DNA of 64,000 bases from Puccinellia tenuiflora (taxonomy: Eukaryota > Streptophyta > Magnoliopsida > Poales > Poaceae), in the NCBI GenBank assembly GCA_012064385.1, contig QRDG01000068.1, positions 1,311,349 through 1,375,348 of the forward strand. Reading direction: 5' to 3'. Within the stretch, counting starts at the first letter, position 1; the number at the start of each line of letters is the position of its first letter. The notes under the pieces are model-generated. The model was not told the DNA's origin and searched no databases. It saw nothing but the letters and a program-made list of their open reading frames with translations. Shown here piece after piece: positions 41,397 through 51,624 of this stretch. Both the position numbers and the translations under genes were made by a program.

Positions 41397-44300
41397 TGTA
41401 GCGCCCCGACCCCAGAACTATACAGTGGAACGTTGTAACCGGTCATGCTACACAATTGAGGGTTACTGGGTTTACCAATCCCAGGCCAATACACTTTGGC
41501 AGGTGTGCTCGGAATGGATCATCGGCACACAACACCTCAATCATGCCATAAGCTCAGACATCGCTTCCATGTATAGTAAAGAGACCGAGACTTGTGGAAC
41601 GAACTGGCACATCACAGACTCTACGACACAAAGATATCATAGTTCAACTCATATAATTGAGAAAGATAGCAAATGACACATCAGAGGTCACTGACCCATC
41701 ATTACAACAGCGGAAGCAAATTATAGTTGTCTAAACAACAAGATCCAAATTATGGCCTAAGAGGCCTACAGATAAACATCCCGTGCCAGCCTGTTCCATG
41801 ACGTCCCAAGCTGCCACCTGGGAACCCCAGACTACTCGTCGAAGTCAACGTAGAACCCACCTTCCAGTTCGGTGGCGTCCTCCTCTGAAACAAACAATAA
41901 TCAACAAAGCAAGGCTGAGTACGACGTACTCGCAAGAATTAGTAGGGCGATATAGGCCCGATGCTGACGGAGGCTTCAAAGCTATATAAGTGGTTGTTTT
42001 GCATAAAGCTGGTTTTGTTTCCTTCCGAAGACTAGGACTCATGGCATCGTCTAATCAGAAGGTTTTCACAAGGGGATAAGAGGTAACACTTTTCTCTTCG
42101 GTTCACGGGGAACCTACTGTATTCATCAACTCCACTTATCTCCACCAAGGCACTCCCTCGAATCACCCTCGAGGAAATGAACCTTTTATCACACGTTGAT
42201 TATGCAACCTCTAGCTGCCATTTGATTAAAGATCAGGTTCAGGTTTTCTATGAGCTAATCCGCCTTTCCCAAGAATTTGTCCATAACCGTGGACACGGCT
42301 TTTCGAAAAGATTAAACCCTGCAGGGGTGTACTGTTTTTAGCCACCGGTACCGTCCGACCCCTTGCCTACGTAATTAGCTCTCTTCCGGGGAAAGCCGGC
42401 AGGGCGGGCGCGGCTAAACCTTTACAAAGCATGAGACTATCCAAGGGTCATCGTGACGACAGGACAAGTTCAGCGCCTATTTCAACACCCTGCCCCATCG
42501 CCACTCCTATCACCATCATCATCATCATCATCTTTTTCATCACCAGACACACACGGCAAATGGAAAACACAAACTAGAGGACCCTTGGATACGCCCGCAC
42601 AAATTATTCGGTTAAAGGGGATTCCATATGTCCCCACCGTTGGAAGCATGCTCGGTTTCTTGGTTCTAGCTAAAAGCACTCTCAGCCTAGGCGGCAAGAA
42701 TGAGACAAAACACCAACGACCTCGTTGGCAACTCATCCCAGCCTTCTTAGCAATTTATTATCAACACAAGTTTCCACCACTGTCCGAACATTCCATTCAA
42801 TTCACAAGTATGGAAATAATCAACGGACAACTTAAGCATTCGACTAAGCATGGCTAAGCATATCTAAGCATGACATACAACAGATATGATTTATCTCAGG
42901 CCAACACTTCAATCTATGGTTCATAGGTGGGGAAACAGATAATGGTTCAGGGAACATGCAATTGACAGGATATTCTATACACTGACCAAAACTTGTCACC
43001 AGAATCGAATGCAATAATAGTATGGTGGGTAAAATACTTGGGTAATATGAGATATGCCAAGAAGGTTAGGTTAGCTCTTGCCTTGCTGGTAGTACTGGTC
43101 GCGCTGGTTGTCAAGGTATTGTGGTGGAACCTCGACTCCAGAATCTACCGAAACACAAACAACACAAGAAAGGAAGTAAATAACAAGAATACAAGGTGCA
43201 ATGCACAATCATGATGATATGGTCATATTATGCATTGGAAAGGTATTGGGCATCTCCCACAAGTTAAATGGAACCCCTAAAATAAATATTGCGATTAACG
43301 GGTCAAAACTCCATCTTTAACTTAGTGAATTAGGTGAATATCCAAAATGTCCAGTACTGAAATATGAGGTAAATATGCATGAAAATGACATTATTTGATA
43401 GATATTAACCCACTGATCGTTTTGGTACCTTGTTTGCATTTTTCCGATTAACGGTGAGGAAATAGTGATTGAAACGGTTAAGCAATTGATATTATTTAAC
43501 CAATTCGAATATGACATCAAAGTAAAAGTTAGTTGCATGCTGTGATATTAACATAGGTGGATAGCATTTGCTTTGCTGGTCATTTTGGTATATCATTTGC
43601 AATTTTTGAGTTAATATTCAACAAGTTATGATATTTCCAATATTTGATTTAAATCTGCCATTTTAGTAATTTTTGGTAAACAGCACTAAAAATTAATTCT
43701 CCAATTCTCTAAAATGGCATAGAGTGATAGCTTATTGTCCACTGATCATTTTTAGCTATTGAACACAATTTTTGGACATATAGAACTCAAGTTATGGAAT
43801 TAACAATTTCGACATTATTTCTGCCATTTTAGTGTTCAGCAATTAAAGGCAATTTATTTTGACAAACTAAATTAACCAATGGTACCAACAGGTAGACATT
43901 TTGTTGCTGAGCATTTTGACATATTATTTGCAATTTTTGGACAAGTGGTTCAAAAGTTATGGCAATTCAAAGTTCAACAACATTTTCTGTTTTTGATTTT
44001 ATTTCCAGAAATTCGGCCGAAACGATTTACACCGGGCCTGTGGCTAGCCAGAGCCACTGACTGGTGGGCCGGCTGCCACGGTGGCAGCCACGTCGACTGG
44101 CCGGCCCAGTGCCAGGTTTGACCTGGGCAGGGATGCCAGGACCGGCACGGCGCGATGGTCACCGGCGGCGGCGTCGTGGACGGATCCGTCGATCACGTGC
44201 GCTAGGGAGGCAATGCGGGGGTGCATCTGGTTCAGCACGGCGAGGAGAGGCTAGTGGCGGCGGGGCGTGACCTAATGGTCACCGGAGGGACCCCGGCGGC

Positions 44301-45310
44301 GAGCTACGGCGGAGGCGTTGTCTCGGCCTACGGCTAAGCGGTGAACCAGAGGGGGAGAGAGAGAAGGGAGGGGTCCAGGAGGACCGGGTGCTCACCCTGA
44401 GCACGTACAGCTGCTCGGCGGTGGCGGGGAAGCTTGGACGGCGGCGGAATCGTGGCGGCGGCGCGGCGGACAGCGGCGAGGAAGACGAGACCGACGCGTC
44501 GATTTAGTGCGTCCCCGTCCGAGTGCTTGCAGGAGGAGGAAGAGGAGACCACGGCGGTTCTGATGGTGCGGCTCGATCTGCTCCCGGCGGTCGGCAGCGT
44601 CGGCGATGTGGCGGCGGCGCTCGGCTAGGTCACGGCATGGCGGCGGCTCGATTTAGGGTTGCTGCAAGAGGGGGAAAAGGAGGGGAGGAGGAAGCAGCAC
44701 GTCGAGGAGGAGGTCCTTATCCTCCAGGGGGGCCAGGGGAGCGAGGGAGCCGCGACAGTGGCGACGAGGTCCGTCGGCAACGGCGACTGGCGAGGAGGCG
44801 GTCGCTACAGCGTGAGGACGACGGCGACTTTGCAGAAACCCCCCTGCCTGCCTTTTCCCCTTTTTTTGTTTTATTTCCTTTAAAAGAACAGCAGCCTTTT
44901 CTATTTAATTGAGGCACCAAAACAGTTTTAAAAATTCTGCAAAAATTCACAGAGCCCACATATATTAATTAGAACCTGTGGTAAAAGTTTCAGCCCATTT
45001 GGAAAATATTTCATGTGGTAACATTTCATAATTTGTTTTCTGGAATTTGTGGCTTCATTTAATTGTTTGCATTTTCAAATGCATTTAAATTTGGCAACCA
45101 GCATGTTTGAAGTTGTTGGAACTTCCTGGACAAATATGTGTATTTGTTTTGCAACTTGGTTCACCATCTACCTCTCCCATTTGGTTTCTCAACTATTGCC
45201 CCTTTATTATTTCATGAGAAGCAAATTGAATAGATATGCCATGATGAAAATGAGATGCAAAAGTGAAAATTTTACTCATATTTTCTGGGTCCAAAAGTGG
45301 GGCTGTTACA
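41397..45310 (-). repeat. Gypsy 5' LTR (right side in the window)
   Basis: 3914 bp, near-identical to the left LTR. Seen differences are CA/TG at about 42650, a one-base gap with a substitution near 43177, single changes near 43881, 44050, 44085 and 44826, and a missing base near 44637. Transcription of the polyprotein should start in this LTR towards lower coordinates. Confidence 0.93.
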
Positions 45311-45697
45311 TGTCGGAGCAACACTATCGGGCAGATTGAGCTCCCTGGTTGCGACACCATTAACAGGAATCGAGGCCTGCCCTGTAAACCCAACCCGCCG
45401 AACATACTCATCTAGCCATTCGAAATGGTCGCATTTCGTCACAATCTGAAACGAAACGATGAACCCTAAATTTCAGAGCAAAGAGAAATAAAAAAAACAG
45501 AGCAAAATCATGAGATCTAACCTGCCCCTCTGCTTGCTCTCGCATTTCACGAACTCTCGCCCGCGGTTGCTATTCTTGTTTGACTGTGAAGTCAACCGTA
45601 CCAATGGCGCGACGCGTTCGCAGTCAGGACATGGCAACATGGGCACTGGACCATGCTGGGGCCACGAGGGGAGGGAGGCTGAACTAGAGAACGACAT

Positions 45698-45985
45698 ATC
45701 TCGTCGCCGGAGAAGAAGAATCGCAGAAGAAAGGGGAGACAAGGGTACAATGGTGGGCGAGCTCGAGCTTCCCTGTGCGTGGGTGGAGAAGGAGGGTGGT
45801 TGGGGCCCACAATTGGTCGGACCCGCCTGTTTTCAGCGGCCAATCAGGTGGCTGGAACCAACCTCTCGCGGATCGCCATCGGAATCCTTCTAGAAGACCG
45901 TATCTGAGGGCTGTCGTTTGGCGCCAGGGTTTGATCGGACGGTTAGGGTGCGACGGTAGGGTATGATCAGATGCTGCGCTAGGGT
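45698..45985 (-). promoter_or_regulatory. Upstream region of the GRF-finger gene
   Basis: GC-moderate DNA upstream of the GRF-gene start inside MULE-2. No TATA box can be fixed. The minisatellite begins right after it. Confidence 0.3.
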
Positions 45986-46978
45986 TTCAAATGAGCATAA
46001 CTAATTCAAAAAAATCAAAAAGACATGAAACCAACGCACAATGTTGTTATATGTGATATAGTTGCTATAAAAAAAATATAAACATGGTTTATGGATAGTT
46101 GATTGAAAAAGGTTTCCACAAAAGAGCTATCTTGTATAGACTTGTTTAGAGTTCGATAATAGAGCGATGGGTTCAAATGAGCATAATTAATTCAAGAAAA
46201 ATCAAAAAGACATGAAACCAACGCACAATGTTGTTATATGTGATATAGTTGCTATAAAAAATATAAACATGGTTTATGGATAGTTGATTGAAAAAGGTTT
46301 CCACAAAAGAGCTATCTTGTATAGATTTGTTTAGAGTTCGATAATAGAGCGATGGGTTCAAATGAGCATAATTAATTCAAAAAAAATAAAAAAGACATGA
46401 AACCAACGCACAATGTTATATGTGATATAGTTGCTATAAAAAAAATATAAACATGGTTTATGGATAGTTGATTGAAAAAGGTTTCCACAAAAGAGCTATC
46501 TTGTATAGACTTGTTTAGAGTCCGATGATAGAGCGATGGGTTCAAATGAGCATAATTAATTAAAAAAAATCAAAAAGACATGAAACCAACGCACAATGTT
46601 GTTATATGTGATATAGTTGCTATAAAAAAATATAAACATGGTTTATGGATAGTTGATTGAAAAAGGTTTCCACAAAAGAGCTATCTTGTATAGACTTGTT
46701 TAGAGTTCGATAATAGAGCGATGGGTTCAAATGAGCATAATTAATTCAAAAAAAATCAAAAAGACATGAAACCAACGCACAATGTTGTTATATGTGATAT
46801 AGTTGCTATAAAAAAATATAAACATGGTTTATGGATAATTGATTGAAAAAGGTTTCCACAAAAGAGCTATCTTGTATAGACTTGTTTAGAGTTCGATAAT
46901 AGAGCGATGGGTTCAAATGAGCATAATTAATTCAAAAAAAATCAAAAAGACATGAAACCAACGCACAATGTTGTTATA
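45986..46978 (+). repeat. Minisatellite, about 186-bp unit, five copies plus a partial
   Basis: Copies begin with TTCAAATGAGCATAA near 45986, 46172, 46357, 46541, 46726 and 46912 and share TGATATAGTTGCTATAAAA, AACATGGTTTATGGATA and TTTCCACAAAAGAGCTATC. They differ by a few bases and A-run lengths. The last copy stops at about 46978; another short piece of the unit recurs at 47095-47128. 46979-47271 also holds three copies of AACA(G/A)AAATACAACAT(T/C)AT. Confidence 0.92.
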
Positions 46979-47271
46979 TGCTCCTCGAATTCATTTGGAT
47001 CATTTAGACAAGGTCGAATTTTTCATGAAATTACAAATGGGGGTGTTTATCCTAGCTTCGGACCTCATTTGAAGCACATTTCTCATGAGAATAGAGTGAT
47101 GGATTCAAATGAGCATAACTAATTCAAAAAAATTCTTAGTCTAAATAGCGTTGGGGCTTCAACAGAAATACAACATTATTCAACAAAAATACAACATTAT
47201 TCAACAGAAATACAACATCATTTCGATCTAACTTAGTCTAAATAGCGTTTGGGCTTCTTTGTGATCCTTAG

Positions 47272-50026
47272 CTATTTTGCCACCACTTTGCTCCTTGTGC
47301 TCATTGCGATCCTTGGCTGTTTTGCCACCACTTTGCTCCTTGTGCTCATAGCTTCTTGTCTTCTTCTCTTCTTTGAATCTGAAAATGAAACGTCGACTGG
47401 ATCATCATTTGGAGCATCCAGTGGATCAACATTTCGAGCATCCAGTGGATCATCGAGTGGATCATCATTTGGAGCATCCAGTGGATCATCGACTGGATCA
47501 TCCATTGGAGCATTGAGTGGATCATCGACTGGATCATCCATTGGAGCATCATCTGAATCACTTGACTGGTGACCATCATTTTCAAATGCTGCATCTGGCT
47601 GCTGACCATCATTTTCAACATCAATACTCTCTCCAAACCCTGGATCTACTGCGTTATCACAATATTTGCCAAAATGACCAGACCCACCACACCTTGTGCA
47701 CTTACGCATCCTCGCTCCAAGTCCACCTCCTTCACTGCAACGTCGGTGTCGACTCTTTCTCGGTCTACCTGCAGCTCTCTTCAGAACTGGAGCACAAAGT
47801 TTGAATCTAGGGTCCACTTTGTCCCATTGCTGTTTTCCCTCCAAAGTAGGTAAGGCATGTGCATATGTGGCTTTGAACATTGCAACAGAGTAGTAGTCAT
47901 GCACATACTGCTGTATATTCCCTGCTGGACCTTGGAGAGAAGTGATGAAAAACAAGGCATGAATGCATGGCAACCCAGTTATCTGCCATTGCCTACAACT
48001 GCAAGTTTTAGCTTGTAAATCCACTGGATATCTCCATTCTTTGTTCTGTTTATCCAGGACTGATACCTCTGATGTGATATCCGAGATCAATCTCATGTTC
48101 ATTATCAAGCCTTCTGTTTTTTTGCTTCAATACCTTCATCACAGCCGGGATAATAATGTGGCTCATGAATTTTGCCGCAGCTATTCCAGCACGAATATGA
48201 AATTTCTCGGCGTATTCTATCCTTATCCTGTCAATCAAATCCACCAAATAAAGATCCTTAGTTTCCGGATCGTTGAGTTGAAAGACTCTGCAAGATTATT
48301 GTGCACATAGTCAACTTTGCTCAGTTCACTGAATTGGCTTCTGGCCCATAACTTCGAGTGGTGTGTTTCCAAGTATTCCTTCACTTTGTCATTCGTGTAT
48401 AACTGCCTCATGTGGTAGTTGTGCTTCCTCACACTGCAAGTCAAAGATGCTCGCCATAAATTGTCGGTAAAAAACTTTCCTTTGAATTTCTTCACAAAAT
48501 TTGCAGCAAGGTGACGCATGCATTCCCTATGCTCTACTCCTGGGAACACATTGTCCACGGCCACTTCCAAACCCTTGCATGCATCTGTGTGAATTACCAA
48601 CCCATTGGGATGTGAAATAGCCCGGCGCAGATTCTGCAAAAACCATGTCCAGCTATCCTCAGACTCTGTCTCCAGCACACCGTAGGCAACTGGAAAAACA
48701 AAATTATGTGCATCAACTGCACAAGCAGCTACTAACTGTCCTTTAAACCTCCCTGTGAGAAAAGTAGCATCAATAGCCAAATAAGGCCTGCAGCCTACCA
48801 AAAAACCCATGTGACAAGCTTCAAAGCACACAAAAACCCTCCTAAAGCATTCCTTGGTCCTTGTCACTCCCTTCAATGTGTACTCCACGGAGTGGTGATC
48901 AATTTCAACAATATTACCTGGGCTTGTCCTCTCCACTTCAGCTTTGAATGAATACAACAATTCAAAACTTTCATTCCACTTACCATAGATAGATTCCATA
49001 GCTTTTTGTTTACCACCGAACACCCTCATGTATGGTAATTCTATCTTGAACTTGTCTTTGATGTTTTTCTGCAATTCCTTTGTACCCACTTGATTGTTTT
49101 CTGCCACCCACTTTTTTACTTCATCCGCCACCCATCTTGACTTGGCTCTACCAATTGTTTCCTTCCTAAGGGTTGATTCTTGGCATGTGTGGCCAAAAGG
49201 GTTCACTTTGACCTGAATATTGGTGCTACTGCGCATTTTAGATGCGTGCATCCTCCATGGACAATCCTCAGTCACACAGTGCACGGTGTAACGCTTTTTA
49301 TCGCTCTTGTCAACTTTAAACGCACGTTCTGCCTTAATGCAGTACGTCACAAGTGCATTTCTACACTCAGCCATGGAAGCAAAAAATGGAACCTTCTTCC
49401 ATATGAGGGTTCTCAGGGTCCCATTCAACAGGTGGCCGGTCTTCCTCCTCTTCAAGGTCATTGTCAGACTCACCTTGGATAACAGGCCGAGATGTCCGTC
49501 TTAAATTCTGAAAAACATCAGAATATAGCCTCTCTTCTTCATCCGTAGAAATGTAGGCATCAGACTCCACTTCAACAGGAACCCTTTTCCTACTGCCCAC
49601 ACTTGACGAGCCAACACGTCGAGATGGATTTGTACTGTTCTGGCTAGAGTTGGCATTACGACGAGATGGTTCTGCCCGAGAAGATGAACCCACCACCATC
49701 TGTCCAACTGCCGGCACAACCACATCATTTTGCAGCCTCACATTAAAATTCTCTGCCTCCTTATGCTTAGCAAACATGGTAGCGAGCTCTTCATCATTAC
49801 TAATTTGGACCCAATCTTTTCCCCCATCAAAGTATCTAAATTCCACTTCATCATGCAAACCCCAAGGATATGGGCTGCAAATTACCTCCCCAAATTGTCT
49901 GAAACTCCAATTACAATCCATTGGCAACGTATAACTGAAACCTCCTTGGAATTTCTTCTTATTGTTTGCATCGACGACGTACCGGTCCCTTCTAATGTTC
50001 ACCAAGAAAGCAAACCGCAACTCCAT
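47272..50026 (-). pseudogene. MuDR-type MULE transposase with three single-base frameshifts
   Basis: From ATG at 50026 (MELRFAFLV) the frame gives an N-terminal region, a nuclear-type acidic part (SDAYISTDEEERLYSDVF), then a MuDR DNA-binding domain (ASMAECRNALVTYCIK, CPWRMHASK, GHTC), the MULE DDE core with IDATFLTG, VIHTDACKGL, RECMRHL (C-x2-H) and NNLAESFNS, a SWIM zinc finger CSCRQWQITGLPCIHA, a CCHC knuckle CTRCGGSGHFGKYC and a tail of Asp/Pro repeats ending STRSKVVAK. Three breaks interrupt it: one extra T in a run at 49381-49386, a missing A near 48257, and an extra A in a run near 48113-48119. The last two cancel except for about 45 codons. All catalytic motifs are present, so repair of these single bases would be needed only at homopolymers; sequencing error cannot be excluded. 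Stop at 47272-47274. Confidence 0.85.
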
Positions 50027-50754
50027 CCTAACCCATGAAAAAAAAAACAGAGACGCAATCAGCTGCAAATCAATGGCATCCCATGTCGAATCGACAATTC
50101 AAACCTCAGTAATTACCCATCGGGAACCCAATCGTGGACGCGGAGTGTCTCCTAGCCAGGTCGCCGCCGCTCGCCATTGCGTCGAGCAGGTGGCGGGCAG
50201 AGTGGCGGAACGAGCGCCTCACCAGCGGCGTCGCAGGACGGTGGCGGCGGAGCAGATGGCCACGCGGAACGGCCGCGGCGGTGCAGGTGGTGCTGGACGC
50301 GGCGCAGATGGGTGCTGCTGGCGGCGACACAGGTGGTGCTGGGAGGTGGTGCTGGCGGTGGTTCAGGTAGCGGTCGCGATGGATGTGGTGGCGGTGGATG
50401 TGGTGGTGGTGGCGCCGCAGGTGGTGGTGGCGCCGCAGGTGCTCGTGGCGCCGCAGGGGGTGGTGCGGCGGTGGTGGCGGCGATAACGGCAGCGCACGAC
50501 GGCGGGTAGCGACAGCACACGACGGCGGGTCGGGAGGCTCGGGTGTGGACGATTCAGAAAATTCAACTCACTGGGCGGTCCCACCTGTAAGCTCCGGACC
50601 CACTTCAAACTCACTGGGGCGGTCCCACCTGTAAGCTCCGGACCCATTTCAAACTCACTGGGCGGTCCCACCTGTAAGCTCCGGACCCACTTCACTAACG
50701 CCAGCATACGGAATCAACTTCAAACTCTCCGTTTCGACCTCTCCATAGTAGGTG
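50027..50754 (-). promoter_or_regulatory. Transposase leader and subterminal repeats of MULE-2
   Basis: Upstream of the transposase, 50150-50520 is GC-rich with GGTGGTGGCGCCGCAG-type repeats; overlapping frames here are products of the repeat. 50565-50700 holds three direct copies of a unit of about 50 bp with CACTGGGCGGTCCCACCTG and TAAGCTCCGGACCC. The terminal repeat follows, so transcription probably starts within or near it. Confidence 0.55.
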
Positions 50755-50846
50755 GGCACGAGGTAAGGGCAAAACTGAGCACCATTCGGCGCTAGGGGCA
50801 AAACTGAGTAGTTGAAGTCCTCTGTGGGCAATTTGATAAATGACCC
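50755..50846 (-). repeat. Right terminal inverted repeat of MULE-2
   Basis: Reverse complement GGGTCATTTATC... pairs with 29192-29290, with the blocks ACTCAGTTTTGCCCCTAG and GCTCAGTTTTGCCCTTA. The 9-bp target copy ATTAATCAA follows at 50847-50855. Confidence 0.82.
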
Positions 50847-50855
50847 ATTAATCAA

Positions 50856-51620
50856 AATAGAGGTCTTTTCAGTTTAGCGTGAATTCAGAAACATAACCTG
50901 TTGTCAGCGTGTTCTTTGCCAACACGGTTCACAAACATAGTAAAAAAGAACATGTACTCTCTGTAATCAATCACCTTACTTTCTGGAACTTGATGCGATT
51001 GATGCTTCAAGCTTAATCTGGATTAATTAGTTGAGTGCCAGCTCCCTGCACAGGTAATGTTGTCGATAATAGCTTGGCTAGGAATTAAGATGGACGGCGA
51101 CACGAGCACCAGAGCAAGATCGAAATATGGAGGTTGATCTGGATGCTAGATTTTGCATGAAATGTAGTAGTACAAATGATTCCTTGAGAAAAAAATATGT
51201 ACGATCAAATCCTACAAATCAAACAACCAACTAAGGAATAATTCCTAAGGATTCTAATCCTGCAAAAATTCTATAAATTTCGTTTGAATCAAAGGAGCCC
51301 TAAATGATCAGCAATGTTCAATCGCTCTACTGTGCTTTCCCCTTCCCTGCATCAGACGATCGATCTCTACATCAACTGATAACAACCAGACCTGAATGAA
51401 GGGGCCTCCTTCCATGACGGTAAACTCGACTCAAATGGCTAAATCCGCAATACCATGCTCTGGAAGCTAAGTAGAACTAAGCCTAGCCGTCTTGTGGCGC
51501 GGCCAAGACTGCTGCCGATGGAGAGGCATCAGGTGCAGCAACCAAACGGGCCATGTCGTCAGGCTTCACCTCCGCACTCCAAATCCATACATGTACGTAG
51601 GCCCATGTGATGTTAATAGT
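50856..51620. other. Unassigned DNA right of MULE-2
   Basis: A/T-rich to 51300. Around 51165-51305 there may be a decayed MITE: the right side reads, in reverse complement, AGGGCTCCTTTGATTC, a known style of grass MITE end, but the left end is unclear. 51310-51620 has no recognisable gene. Confidence 0.3.
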
Positions 51621-51624
51621 CTGT

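Larger units (their letters stand above)
32169..45310 (-). mobile_element. Complete Ty3/gypsy chromovirus (Tekay-like), 13.1 kb
   Basis: LTRs of 3916 and 3914 bp begin TGTAACAGCCCC and end GGGGCGCTACA on the minus strand. A perfect 5-bp duplication TGTCG (32164-32168 and 45311-45315) brackets the element. It has an initiator-tRNA primer-binding site (41382-41393), an unbroken polyprotein, and a purine tract before the 3' LTR. A C-terminal chromodomain-like region and very long LTRs fit the Tekay/Del clade; the clade is inference. I could find about seven substitutions and two one-base indels between the LTRs, so insertion is recent. It disrupts the GRF-finger gene. Confidence 0.95.
32005..45697 (-). 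pseudogene. GRF-type zinc-finger protein gene, split by the gypsy element
   Basis: Minus-strand pieces: exon 1 45697-45522, exon 2 beginning 45445 and running to 45311, then, after the gypsy element and one copy of TGTCG, 32163-32005. Exon 1 carries CPDC (about residues 23-26), NSNRGREFVKC; exon 2 continues with KCDHFEWLDEY, together a zf-GRF motif (Cys pairs, GRxF, C..F.W.DE). After the insertion point the frame runs on without a break into a coiled-coil-like helix YLKGELKKMNKNLRQLIE and a membrane segment NLIALGFYFCVIALGFAY, with stop at 32005-32007. The exon 1/2 join does not keep phase in a simple way, so a one-base lesion or a different junction is likely. GRF fingers bind single-stranded nucleic acid in other proteins; the role here is unknown. 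An alternative upstream ATG is at 45742. Confidence 0.7.
29192..50846. mobile_element. MULE-2: Mutator-like element with transposase and extra genes, 21.7 kb including a nested gypsy
   Basis: Ends GGGTTATTTATC (left) and GGGTCATTTATC (right, reverse complement) are bracketed by a perfect 9-bp duplication ATTAATCAA (29183-29191 and 50847-50855). Without the nested Tekay-like element it is about 8.5 kb. It holds, left to right, a subterminal tandem array, an unrecognised plus-strand ORF, a hAT MITE, a minus-strand GRF-zinc-finger gene, a 186-bp minisatellite, and a minus-strand MuDR-type transposase. MuDR-type elements commonly have a second gene, but a GRF-finger/membrane protein there is not something I know as described; this is an inference about novelty. 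Confidence 0.88.

Noticed and set aside
46000..47130. CRISPR-like spaced repeats in the 186-bp array
   Set aside because: The whole unit is repeated, including what would be spacers, and the context is a plant transposon.
50106..50520. Pro/Ala- and Gly-rich ORFs upstream of the MULE transposase
   Set aside because: They are translations of a GGTGGTGGCGCCGCAG repeat in the leader of the element.
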